The notes beneath the pieces were generated by a model, which had not been told where the DNA came from, did no database searches, and worked only from the letters and a program-made list of their open reading frames with translations. Source: G963665545 sp963665545 (lineage in GTDB: Bacteria > Pseudomonadota > Gammaproteobacteria > Xanthomonadales > SZUA-36). From it: 64,000 nt of DNA. Shown piece by piece: positions 43,541-52,479 of this stretch. The stretch spans positions 1-64,000 of the forward strand of contig CAXXKZ010000011.1 in NCBI GenBank assembly GCA_963665545.2, read 5' to 3'. Position numbers and translations under genes: made by a program. Positions within the stretch are counted from its first letter, which is position 1. Each line of letters starts with the position of its first letter.

Positions 43541-44887
43541 TCATCCCCGCACCTGTTGGCACAAGCGGGCAAATTGCTGGCCGCGCTCGCGATAGTCGCG
43601 AAAATGGGGGAAGCTCGGCGCCCCAGGGGACAGCAAGATCAGTCCATTCGGCAGCGCCACCCGGCGGGCCAGATTCACTGCCTCGCGCAGGCTTTTTGCC
43701 TGGTACAGGCTATCCTGGGGAAACAGTCCCGTGGCCTCGAACCCGGCAACGATGGCGGGACCATTGTCCGGTATTCCTATGACCGCTGCAGGCCGCATCG
43801 CCGCGATGGCCCCAATATGCGCAAACCAGTCGACGCCACGATCCATGCCGCCGACAATCAGGGCGGCGCGATCATCTGGAAAACTCTCCACCGCAGCGAC
43901 TGTGGCAAGTGGCGCACTGGCGATGCTGTCATTGATGCATCTGAACCGGCCCGTATCGCTCACCTCCTGCAGGCGATGCGCCAAACCGCTGAACGAAGCG
44001 ACATGGGGCATTCCCTTTATGGGACTGATACCCAGCGATTTCAATACCGTCAATGCCGCAGCGAGATTTGCCAGATTGTGCGGCCCAGGCAGTGAACTGG
44101 AAATTGAGCCCGGCAATGCCACACCGCGCTGACAAATTTGCAGCTTGCTCACCCCGATGCCTTGTGCATGATTAAACCAGTGCAGACCAGACACTGAACT
44201 GACTTCGCGACGCACGGCAGGATCGTTCCAGTTCGCCACCAGCACGCCATCAGTTGCGAGCATATCCAGCAGCTTGAGTTTGTCCCGGTAATAAGGTTCG
44301 ACGCCGCCGTGCCAGTCGAGATGATCCTGGTCCAGATTCAATATCACAGCAATGCTGGCATGGCCCTGCAGATCCACCAGTTGGTAACTCGACAATTCAA
44401 TCACCCACCAGTCAGCCTCAAGGCTGCCGCAAGCCAACAGGGGCCGACCGATATTTCCAGCCAGTTGCACGTCTATCCCAAGGCGCGCGAGAATATGCGC
44501 AATCAAAGAGGCGGTGGTGCTCTTGCCCTTGGTGCCGGTAATGCAAATGGTTTTTGCCGTCGGGTTGGCGGCAAACCACAGGCTGCCGGGCGCGATGATA
44601 GTGGCGCCCTGGTCCTGGGCGTCACACAGTTCCTCACGATAGGGGCTGATGCCAGGCGAGCGCAGCAGCACATCAAACTCATGCAAAGCCGCCTCGCCCA
44701 GCGGCGCGACGCGCACCGCATCACGTTGCGTCAGTTCGGCCAGGAAGCCTTCATCCGCCGGCGCCTCGGCGATCAGCGTCAATGCCTGCTTGGGGAATCG
44801 GGAACGCAGCCAGCGATGCGCGGCCTGCCCTTCCACCCCCAGCCCGAGGATCGCCACGCGCAGGCCTTCAAGGTCCTCGGTCTTCAA
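43541..44887 (-). CDS. murD2: UDP-MurNAc-L-Ala:L-glutamate ligase MurD2
   Basis: 448 residues. Mur ligase fold: N-terminal Rossmann segment (VAILGLGVEGQAAHRWL), ATP site ITGTKGKSTT at 116-125, LDQDHLDWHG, and a C-terminal ligase domain. Overlap by four bases with a MurL-type gene identifies this as MurD2, which adds L-Glu to UDP-MurNAc-L-Ala (known from Xanthomonas oryzae), rather than the usual MurD that takes D-Glu. That assignment rests on context more than on residues. Third gene of the aspartokinase-murL-murD2 operon. Confidence 0.85.
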   Translation of the reverse strand: MKTEDLEGLRVAILGLGVEGQAAHRWLRSRFPKQALTLIAEAPADEGFLAELTQRDAVRVAPLGEAALHEFDVLLRSPGISPYREELCDAQDQGATIIAPGSLWFAANPTAKTICITGTKGKSTTASLIAHILARLGIDVQLAGNIGRPLLACGSLEADWWVIELSSYQLVDLQGHASIAVILNLDQDHLDWHGGVEPYYRDKLKLLDMLATDGVLVANWNDPAVRREVSSVSGLHWFNHAQGIGVSKLQICQRGVALPGSISSSLPGPHNLANLAAALTVLKSLGISPIKGMPHVASFSGLAHRLQEVSDTGRFRCINDSIASAPLATVAAVESFPDDRAALIVGGMDRGVDWFAHIGAIAAMRPAAVIGIPDNGPAIVAGFEATGLFPQDSLYQAKSLREAVNLARRVALPNGLILLSPGAPSFPHFRDYRERGQQFARLCQQVRG

Positions 44888-46248
44888 ACTGCCGCTGCCG
44901 GGTCGAAACCCAGCTTCTGAGCAATACGGTCAGGCACATGGTGGCGCCACTGCGGGGACAACAGGTCGCCGAGCGGCGGATAGTCCAACCCCTCCAGCTG
45001 CGGTGCCAGCGCAGTGACGATGGTGTGATCCCGCCAGGCCGAGCGGCGGGTGAGTTCGGCGAGCGCGGCCCGACTCTCGCCGATTTCGCCCACACATTCG
45101 AATGGTTTGTCACGACCCAGACCACACAGGGCACGAATGCCATCAAGGTTCGACTGGCGCTGCAATAGGTCGTCGCCCTGGATGGCGCGACATTCATCGG
45201 GCGACAGGAATAGCGCCAGGCTCAGGGCCGCAAACAGGCATTTGGGACACTGACGGCACCAGCGAGAACCAGACGCCCCCTGCAGCCGCGGGCCATCAAG
45301 ATGGAAATTGCGATTACAACTGGAATAGATTTCATGAAAATCGGTCAACACGCTGAAGCGGCGAACCACTTCGATTTCTGAAAATGGCCGAATGATGGAA
45401 AAGTACTCGATGTCGGGACTCACCCGGTTCGCAATGAGGCTGCGAAAGGCTGCTTCGAATTGTGAGCTCTTGGCGTACTGATGATTGACCACCACGCCGT
45501 CATCAGTAATCAGCGTGGGCTCATCCGCCGAGCGCTCATTGGCGAACACAACGAAGCGCGCGCCGTACAAAATGGCGGCGCAAAGCAAGATGCAGGAATT
45601 AATCGCGGTGACCGGAACGTGGCCGTTCCTGGCGCCGGCAGCGTTCATCTGCGCCAACCCCGGCGCAAGACGGCGCCGGACCTGCAACAGCGGCAGCCGC
45701 GCCGCCTTCACTGTGTCACGAATCAGCTCAGAATCACCCACGGTAATAGGCAAGACTTCAATCCCGGCCTGCTGCAACATGTGTAGGCCCACCAGGCTGT
45801 CTTTGCCTCCGCCCATTGCAACCAGGGCTCGCTCTGGCAGCACCAACGACAAGGCGGTTGGATTGGAGATTGCGGAATCGGGAAAAGCCACTCGTGCAGC
45901 CACATCCACGCCATTGAGATGGGCAAATTCGGCCAGTCCGTGGATATAGGTTTGGTCCAAGAATCCAGCGATTTGATGATCCAGGCCATTCGCCTCCCCC
46001 ACAACTTCTATATTGGGCGGCACGATCGCTTTGTAGTAGCTCACACCCGCCACCCAATGCAAAATCCGCAAGGCCTGTTCAAACGCAGCCTGCCGCGAAG
46101 CCTCAGGCGGCCAGGGCGCGTGGGGAAACTCGATCGTTTCGACCAATTCCTGCCCACCGTCAAATTCGTAAGCGAGCGAGATTACGCCACTAGAAGCGTC
46201 GTAGGCACAACGCGTAAAGCGAAAAATATCGGGTAAGGGCCTGCTCAC
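44884..46248 (-). CDS. murL: UDP-MurNAc-L-alanyl-L-glutamate epimerase MurL
   Basis: 454 residues. MurL inverts the glutamate of UDP-MurNAc-L-Ala-L-Glu to the D form in an ATP-dependent way, replacing glutamate racemase MurI plus MurD. Recognised from the N-terminal FDGG and GVSYYKA segments, the PP-loop-like GGGKDS at 146-151, NERSADEP, NHQYAKSSQFE, and the SSCNRNF...WCRQCPKC cluster. Starts at a GTG overlapping the aspartokinase TGA and ends in the murD2 start, so all three are translationally coupled. No murI is in the window. Confidence 0.9.
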   Translation of the reverse strand: MSRPLPDIFRFTRCAYDASSGVISLAYEFDGGQELVETIEFPHAPWPPEASRQAAFEQALRILHWVAGVSYYKAIVPPNIEVVGEANGLDHQIAGFLDQTYIHGLAEFAHLNGVDVAARVAFPDSAISNPTALSLVLPERALVAMGGGKDSLVGLHMLQQAGIEVLPITVGDSELIRDTVKAARLPLLQVRRRLAPGLAQMNAAGARNGHVPVTAINSCILLCAAILYGARFVVFANERSADEPTLITDDGVVVNHQYAKSSQFEAAFRSLIANRVSPDIEYFSIIRPFSEIEVVRRFSVLTDFHEIYSSCNRNFHLDGPRLQGASGSRWCRQCPKCLFAALSLALFLSPDECRAIQGDDLLQRQSNLDGIRALCGLGRDKPFECVGEIGESRAALAELTRRSAWRDHTIVTALAPQLEGLDYPPLGDLLSPQWRHHVPDRIAQKLGFDPAAAV

Positions 46249-47681
46249 GTGGCCTCACTCACCAATGCAGACCAGCACGCGCCAAAGACATCATCACCGC
46301 CACGCGCCGGTATCAGGGCCCGATGCACCAGTGACAGCAATTGCCTGGCATCGTGCTCGTTCACCAGGATGCTCAGGCACAGGTCGTTGGCCGACTGCGA
46401 CAACATCAGCAACTGGTGCTCGCGGAAGTAGCCCATTGCCAGGTGCAGCTGCTCCAGCGACTTGCGCACGCCACGCCCAACGATATTGATGCAAGCGCAA
46501 GCATCGTAAAGTTTTACCGTGCAGATGGGTATCAGGTCATCGACAAGCCCCGTCAGAGCGTCGGTGTCCATCAGGTTGGCCGCGCGGTTGATCGCCACGG
46601 TGGTCGTGGTTTCAGACGTCGCCACCAGGTCAACAGAAACCCCGTGGCGTGCAAAAACCGCGAACACCCGCGCGAGAAATCCGACCTGTTGACGCATGTC
46701 CAGATTTTGCAGCAGCAGCACCACCATGTCGGGCTGCTCAATAATCGCACGGGCGCCCCCTGCGGATGCAACCTTACGGGCTCCCGTATTGGCGACGATG
46801 TGGGTTCCAGGCAAATGTGGCTGTGAGGTGTCGCGGATATGCATTGGAATATTTTGCGCAGCAGCAGCTCGAATGGCCCGAGCGTGCACCACCCTGGCGC
46901 CGCTGGCCGCCATCTCGAGCGCTTCATCATAGTCAAGCTGGGTGAGCAACCGGGCGTCTTTGATCCGACGCGGGTCTGCAGTAAAAAATCCAGGCACGTC
47001 GGTCCAGATTTCCACCGCAGCTGCGGCCAGGCGGCCGGCGAGAAGCGCTGCCGAAATATCGGAGCCACCCCGGCCCAACAATGCAGTGTCTCCCGCTGGC
47101 GTACGCGCAAGGAACCCCTGGGTCACCACCACCCCTGCCCCCTCTGCCCAACGCCGCTGCAATGCGGTGTCAACCCCAGGGTTGCAGCGTGCCGCCAGCC
47201 AGTGGCGCCGGGAGGATTGCGTTTCATCCAGAGTCTGCAATGCTTCGCGCGCATCCGCCCACACGGTGTCCAGGCTGCTGGACAGGAATCGCTCACCCAG
47301 GCGCGTACTCAACCATTCACCCACCGCCAGGTATTCGGCCAGCAATTGATCGGCGGCGTCATCACTTGCCTTGGCTTTGGCCGTGCGCGCCGCAAGGGCC
47401 TGCAGTTTTTCTTCGGCCCGCTGGCCCAAGACCTCAAAAGGCAACCCCAATTCGGCGGCCATGCCGGCATGGCGGGCCACGATGGCAGCAGCCCGCTGCG
47501 GCGAGGGAGCCCGGGCCAGGTCCGTCAGCTCATCGGTAATCCCGGCCAGGGCAGAGCACACCACGCACACCCGGAAACCGGCATCGCGGCGACTGCGAAC
47601 CAGCGACTCAATGACCTGCCATTGCGCCCGGCCGGCTACGCTGGTGCCGCCAAACTTCATGACCAACCATGTTTCAGACAT
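46245..47681 (-). CDS. aspartate kinase (lysine/DAP-branch type)
   Basis: 478 residues. Kinase motifs MKFGGTSVA, VTQGFLARTPAGDTALLGRGGSD and DVPGFFTADPR, followed by two ACT-type regulatory repeats (MVVLLLQNLDM.., CACINIVGRG). It lacks the homoserine dehydrogenase half of ThrA/MetL; in Xanthomonads a similar kinase is fused to DAP decarboxylase, but here the protein ends after the ACT region. First gene of the operon with murL and murD2, tying aspartate-family (DAP) supply to D-Glu incorporation in peptidoglycan. Confidence 0.88.
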   Translation of the reverse strand: MSETWLVMKFGGTSVAGRAQWQVIESLVRSRRDAGFRVCVVCSALAGITDELTDLARAPSPQRAAAIVARHAGMAAELGLPFEVLGQRAEEKLQALAARTAKAKASDDAADQLLAEYLAVGEWLSTRLGERFLSSSLDTVWADAREALQTLDETQSSRRHWLAARCNPGVDTALQRRWAEGAGVVVTQGFLARTPAGDTALLGRGGSDISAALLAGRLAAAAVEIWTDVPGFFTADPRRIKDARLLTQLDYDEALEMAASGARVVHARAIRAAAAQNIPMHIRDTSQPHLPGTHIVANTGARKVASAGGARAIIEQPDMVVLLLQNLDMRQQVGFLARVFAVFARHGVSVDLVATSETTTTVAINRAANLMDTDALTGLVDDLIPICTVKLYDACACINIVGRGVRKSLEQLHLAMGYFREHQLLMLSQSANDLCLSILVNEHDARQLLSLVHRALIPARGGDDVFGACWSALVSEAT

Positions 47682-48467
47682 CGGGAAAATTGTAGATCCA
47701 ATCGTAACCGTGAAACGGTACCCGATGCGCCAGGTGCTGTACAGCGCAGGGGATTACCGTCAGCAGATTGCCCCGATTCACACCCTGGATCTGCCGATAT
47801 TCCGGACAAAAAAAAGCGACGCCAAGCGGCGCCGCCAAGAGGAGGGTATATACAGTGAAAACTGCGCACCCTTGGGAGTGTTTTACTACTGCTTGCTATG
47901 ACAGGGCAGGTGACGATTTGTTCCCCAAGAAGTGCAACTAATTTTCACCCGCAGGGCTAAAGCTCAAAATGCTGGAGCAATTGCCGACGACTGCAGGGAT
48001 GCAGGAGGTAGAGCTACGCAGGGAGCAGTTGCCGAGGCAAGCGAAACTCCAGCCGAAGGCGGGCGCTTTAGCAGTGAATTTCGACTTGGTTGTTCTTCCT
48101 CCGGAAAGCCCCGTGAGCGGACTGCGGTCCACGCCTGGCGGATGGCGCTGCGCGCTTCCCTCGCTTCTCCGCGCTTGGTGGGTCGGCTCCAACGGATCAT
48201 CCTGTTCCGTGTCGCCTCGTCGAGCCATCCATGGCTCGACGACCCAGTCGCTTGTATGGTGTTTCTGCCTTAAATCTGGATGATTAAGGGTGCCGGGATG
48301 GGCGGGACGCAGTCGCTTTCTGGCCAGTCGGTACAGACTAACAAGAGTTCGTCCCCATCCCATTCTCACCAGAGCGCCGATTGAGAATCTAGCTGCAATG
48401 ACAGCCGATGTATACAAGCTTGCGCCCCGTGAGATCCCGGCTACGGCATATAACCGCGGAGATCATT
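47682..48467. other. ~790-bp gap with repeats; upstream arm of the IS110-type element
   Basis: No convincing protein gene. 47997-48050 is the second copy of the 54-bp repeat. From about 48260 to 48467 the sequence is the non-coding left arm of the IS110-type element, where IS110-group elements encode a bridge RNA. No target duplication is expected for this family, so the left boundary is unknown. Confidence 0.45.
47997..48050 (+). repeat. 54-bp intergenic repeat, copy B
   Basis: Ungapped match to copy A at 40983-41036. The sequence continues into AGCCGAAGGCGGGC, a tail also seen near 49836, so the repeat family may extend further than 54 bp. Confidence 0.6.
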
Positions 48468-49406
48468 ATGACAAGCAATGTTACCCAAGTCACTTTAGGT
48501 GTGGATGTTTCGAAAGATCATTTGGACGTTTACGATTGGACCCGGCAACGACATTATCAAGTCAATAACTCAACCGCGGCCATTGCACAATGGCTTGGTG
48601 GGTTGACGGGCGAGGTACGACTAGCGCTGGAGCCGACATCGCATTACCACCTGGCGGTGGTGGATACTGCGCACGCTTTGGGCTATGCGATCTACTTGGT
48701 GAACCCACGCCAGCTGCATCACTATCGGTATGCCGTCGGCCTGAGGCATAAGAGTGATCCGCATGATGCCTGGTTGTTAGCACGCTATCTCAGCCACGAA
48801 GCGCAGTCATTGCCTCGTCATTGCCCGTCAGACCAGCATTCACGGGAGCTGTGGGCTTTGATTAAGCGTCGCGCTGTGGTGGTTGGAGTGCGTAAAAACA
48901 TGCGCATGAGCATGCGCCAAGTGTCGCTGTCAGGCCGAGAAGTGGAACAGGCCTGCAGCCGCTTGATCCAGCGCATCGAATGCCGGATTGAGTATTTGCT
49001 AAGGGCGTTGGGCCTGCAACAAGACTATGCGCGTTGCCAACAGATACCGGGCCTTGGACCCGCCACAGCTGCTGGGTTGGTGGCGGCCTTTCATCGCGGC
49101 GTGTTCGCTTCATCGGATGCCTTTGTGGCCTACCTCGGCCTGGACATACGATTGCGGCGGTCTGGTCGCATGCAGGGCAAGCACAAGCTGACCAAGAATG
49201 GCGAGAAGGAGATACGACGATTGCTATTTTGTGCCGCTCACGCGGCCCGCAACGAACCTCGATTCGAGCGCTATCATCAGCGTCAACTGGATAAGGGACT
49301 TTCAAAAACCGCTGCTCGAGTGATATTGGGGCGCAAGTTGGTCAGGATTGCATATGCCCTTATGAGTCGAGGCGAAACATTCAAACCGTGTGTAACCATG
49401 GCTTGA
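48468..49406 (+). CDS. IS110-family transposase
   Basis: 312 residues from the ATG after GGAGATCATT. RuvC-like DEDD half: GVDVSKDHLDVYD, ALEPTSHYH, and HKSDPHDAWLLARYL. The C-terminal half has IPGLGPATAAGLVAAF and the catalytic-serine loop LRRSGRMQGKHKLTKNGE. Full length, no frame break, so probably functional. IS110 enzymes use a bridge RNA from the element's non-coding arm and leave no classic inverted repeats. Confidence 0.93.
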   Translation: MTSNVTQVTLGVDVSKDHLDVYDWTRQRHYQVNNSTAAIAQWLGGLTGEVRLALEPTSHYHLAVVDTAHALGYAIYLVNPRQLHHYRYAVGLRHKSDPHDAWLLARYLSHEAQSLPRHCPSDQHSRELWALIKRRAVVVGVRKNMRMSMRQVSLSGREVEQACSRLIQRIECRIEYLLRALGLQQDYARCQQIPGLGPATAAGLVAAFHRGVFASSDAFVAYLGLDIRLRRSGRMQGKHKLTKNGEKEIRRLLFCAAHAARNEPRFERYHQRQLDKGLSKTAARVILGRKLVRIAYALMSRGETFKPCVTMA

Positions 49407-49576
49407 CCAGACCCATAGAATCTTGTCGGCGCTCGGCATCCTTTAAGGCGTGGCCAGCAGTCCGCTCATGGTGCTTTCCTAACGCTGGCACAAGCCCGGA
49501 AGGTGCTGTCACGAAGCCGTAGGGCAGGCAACGAAGGAAGTGCGGCTTGCGCCGAAGGCTAGGCTCGGCACTCTCA

Positions 49577-49964
49577 GGGCACTTCTTCGCCTGCGGCGAA
49601 ACCGTACCCTTCTCGTTTGCCGGCCATGTCTGGCGAAGCCAGACTAGATTCAATGCCGTCGAGCGCAGGCCCGAGGAGCCGCACGTTTTGCCCGCAGGGG
49701 CAAAGAGTAAGGTGACGAAGCCGTCGCGCGTGCAGCCGCCTACGCGCTACGGCGCTTATCGGGCACTTCTTCGCCTGCGGCGAAACCGTACCCTCTTCGC
49801 TGCCTGCGCTGCCGAAGGCGGGAGCAGGGAAGCGAGACTCCAGCCGAAGGCATGCCAAGCAAAGCTTGGCTCAATTCAATGCCGTCGAGCGCAGGCCCGA
49901 GGAGCCGCACATTTTGCCCGCAGGGGCAAAGAGTAAGGTGACGAAGCCGTCGCGCGTGAAGCCG
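49577..49964. repeat. interleaved direct repeats downstream of the IS110 gene
   Basis: Two repeat families alternate. A 34-bp unit starting GGGCACTTCTTCGCCTGCGG lies at 49577-49610 and 49761-49794. A ~90-bp unit starting TTCAATGCCGTCGAGCGCAG lies at 49649-49738 and 49875-49964 with about two mismatches. The offsets differ (184 and 226 bp), so this is not a simple tandem duplication. Between 49407 and 50091 I see no protein gene. Confidence 0.75.
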
Positions 49965-50091
49965 GCTTTCGCCGCAGGCGAATGAAGGGAAGCAAGACTC
50001 CCTAAATTTGGCCCGGTGTTCATTCTGTACTAGGATTACCGTCCAAACTAAAATCGCGCCTCATTTCAGAACCTATTTCAGGAAGCATTCT

Positions 50092-52131
50092 ATGCCCAAA
50101 TATCGCACCAAAGACATCCGCAACATCACCCTCGTGGGCCACGCCGGTTGCGGCAAGACCTCATTGGTTGAAGCCATGCTCGTCAAGTCCGGCAGAAAGG
50201 GCGAAGCAGGCACGATAGAACGGGGCAGCACCACCACCGACCATGACCCATTGGAAAAGGAATTTCAGCATTCCCTCGATTCGGCTGTTGCGAGCCTGGA
50301 TTTCGAAGGCGTCCACATCAATCTCATTGACACAGCAGGATTTCCAGATTTCAGGGCGTCAACTCTGGCCGGCATGGCCGCCACAGAAACGACGGCCATA
50401 TTGATCAATGCCCATAACGGCATCGAGCTTTCCACCCGGCGCTTGATGCGGCGCGCCAAGCGCCGCCGTTTGTGCCGCGTAATTGTCGTCAGCCGCATAG
50501 ATAGCGGAGGTAACCTCGGGCAGTTGGTGCAGGACATCCGCAGAGAATTCGGACCCGAATGCCTGCCGATCAACCTGCCGGCCGGAAATCTCTCAACCGT
50601 CAGCGACTGCTTTTTTGGCACCGATGGAGAAACTGACGTCCTGTCGTTGGCCGAGGCCCACGAGGCCATCATCGACCAGGTCGTGGAGGTCAACGACGAA
50701 TTGATGGAGAAGTACCTCGAGGGCGAGGAGCTTTCGCGAGAGGAATTGCACACGGCCTTCGAGCAGGCCCTGCGGGAAGGACACCTGGTACCAATTTGCT
50801 TCACCTCTGCCAAGAGTGGCGCCGGTGTCGGTGAATTCCTGCGGTTGTGCAAGAACCTGATGCCCAACCCCCGCGAAGCCAACCCACCGCTGATCCTGAA
50901 GGGCGACGGTGATGATGCCGAGGCCGTTGAGGCCCGGCCCGATCGTAACGACCACGTCATCGCGCACGTCTTCAAAATCACCAACGACCCCTTCGTGGGT
51001 AAGCTCAGCGTGTTTCGCATCTACCAGGGCACTGTCAAACCGGATACTCAATTGTTTATTGGCAATGGCCGCAAGCCCTTCAAGGTCGGACACCTGTTCA
51101 AGATTCAGGGCGGCATGCACGAAGAAGTCAATGAAGGCATTCCCGGAGACATCTGCGGCGTGGCCAAAGTCGAGGAAATTCACTACGACGCCATCCTCCA
51201 CGACTCGCACGACGAAGACCATTACCACCTCAAGCCGCTCGACTTTCCCAAGCCCATGTACGGCCTGGCGATTCAGCCTAAAAGCCGCGGCCAGGAACAG
51301 AAACTGGCGCAGGCGCTGCACAAGTTGACCGAAGAAGATCGCTGCTTCCAGATCGAACACCACCAGGAACTCAACGAGACCGTCATCCGCGGGCTGGGCG
51401 AATTGCATATGCGCGTCATGCTCAAGCGCATGTCCGACCGCTACAACGTGGAAGTTGAGACGCGGCCCCCGCGCATTGCCTATCGCGAGACCGTCACCCG
51501 GGCCGCAGAGGGACACTACCGCCACAAAAAACAGACCGGCGGCGCCGGCCAGTTTGGGGAGGTGTTCCTGCGCATCCGGCCGGTGGCGCGCGGCGACGGA
51601 TTTGCCTTCGTGAACAAGGTGGTGGGCGGCTCCATTCCGACCAACCTGATTCCAGCCGTCGAAAAGGGCATTCGGCAGATACTGACCGAAGGCGGCATCG
51701 CCGGATACCAATTACAGGATCTCGAGGTGACGGTCTACGACGGCAAATTCCACCCGATTGATTCCAAGGAAATCGCGTTTGTGATTGCCGCCCGGCACGC
51801 CTTTCTCGACGCCATCAACAACGCCGGCCCACAAATACTCGAGCCGATCGTGAGCTTGGATGTCACCGTGCCAGAGCCCCATATGGGCGATGTCACCGGC
51901 CATCTCGCGAGCCGCCGTGCCCGCATCAGTGGCACCGAAAATCTCAGCGGCGGCCTGGTGACCGTGACCGCGGACATGCCACTGAGCTCGCTGTCCGACT
52001 ACCACGCCGAACTCAACAGCATGACCCAGGGCCAGGGCAGCTTCACCATGGAACTGAGTCACTACGACCCGGTGCCCATTGCAGTGCAACGCAAACTTGA
52101 AGCTGCGCACAAATCGGGTGGAGAGGCATAG
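50092..52131 (+). CDS. elongation factor G-like GTPase
   Basis: 679 residues from the ATG at MPKYRTKDIRNI. EF-G architecture: G1 GHAGCGKTS (16-24), G3 DTAGFPDF (80-87), domains II-V with PPRIAYRETVTRAAEG, GGAGQFGEVFLRI and a C-terminal EF-G IV/V region (VTVPEPHMGDVTGHLASRRARI). The G4 motif, normally NKxD, reads SRID at 134-137, so nucleotide specificity may differ. It is an EF-G paralogue (EF-G2-like class) rather than the main translocase, whose rpsL-rpsG-fusA-tuf context is absent. Role unknown. It is upstream of two YbjQ-like genes. Confidence 0.85.
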   Translation: MPKYRTKDIRNITLVGHAGCGKTSLVEAMLVKSGRKGEAGTIERGSTTTDHDPLEKEFQHSLDSAVASLDFEGVHINLIDTAGFPDFRASTLAGMAATETTAILINAHNGIELSTRRLMRRAKRRRLCRVIVVSRIDSGGNLGQLVQDIRREFGPECLPINLPAGNLSTVSDCFFGTDGETDVLSLAEAHEAIIDQVVEVNDELMEKYLEGEELSREELHTAFEQALREGHLVPICFTSAKSGAGVGEFLRLCKNLMPNPREANPPLILKGDGDDAEAVEARPDRNDHVIAHVFKITNDPFVGKLSVFRIYQGTVKPDTQLFIGNGRKPFKVGHLFKIQGGMHEEVNEGIPGDICGVAKVEEIHYDAILHDSHDEDHYHLKPLDFPKPMYGLAIQPKSRGQEQKLAQALHKLTEEDRCFQIEHHQELNETVIRGLGELHMRVMLKRMSDRYNVEVETRPPRIAYRETVTRAAEGHYRHKKQTGGAGQFGEVFLRIRPVARGDGFAFVNKVVGGSIPTNLIPAVEKGIRQILTEGGIAGYQLQDLEVTVYDGKFHPIDSKEIAFVIAARHAFLDAINNAGPQILEPIVSLDVTVPEPHMGDVTGHLASRRARISGTENLSGGLVTVTADMPLSSLSDYHAELNSMTQGQGSFTMELSHYDPVPIAVQRKLEAAHKSGGEA

Positions 52132-52164
52132 GCCCAGGCCGTAGCTGACCCTGGAGCGCACCGT

Positions 52165-52479
52165 ATGATCATCACCAACATCGAACAGGTACCGGGCAAG
52201 GTCGTGGCCGGCGAATTGGGCCTGGTCCAGGGCTCGACGGTCCGGGGCAAACACATCGGCAAGGACATCGGTGCGTTTTTCAAGGGCTTGATCGGCGGCG
52301 AAATCAAGGGCTACTCGGATCTACTGGTCGAAGGCCGCGAAGAGGCCATCGAACGGATGACCAAAGAGGCCGAAGATCTGGGTGCAGACGCTGTGATCAA
52401 CGTGCGAATGACCACATCAAGCATCACCGGCGGCGCGGCGGAACTGATGGTTTACGGCACTGCCGTCAGATTAGAATGA
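52165..52479 (+). CDS. YbjQ/UPF0145 family protein
   Basis: 104 residues. Matches the family by MIITNIEQVPGKVVAGELGLVQGSTV, GGEIKGYSDLLVEGREEAIERM and LGADAVINVRMTTSSI. Forms pentamers in characterised structures and was proposed to bind heavy metals, but function is not established. Overlaps the next gene by 4 bp. Confidence 0.9.
   Translation: MIITNIEQVPGKVVAGELGLVQGSTVRGKHIGKDIGAFFKGLIGGEIKGYSDLLVEGREEAIERMTKEAEDLGADAVINVRMTTSSITGGAAELMVYGTAVRLE

Noticed and set aside
47932..48273. 113-codon plus-strand frame between the aspartokinase and IS110 genes
   Set aside because: It crosses the 54-bp intergenic repeat and has no ribosome binding site; the shared peptide with 40983 comes from the repeat.
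49577..49964. Alternating repeats as a possible CRISPR array
   Set aside because: Units are of two kinds, irregular in spacing, and no cas genes are in the window.
50593..51711. 372-codon open frame antisense to the EF-G-like gene
   Set aside because: It lies entirely inside a gene with clear EF-G motifs; codon bias explains the open frame.
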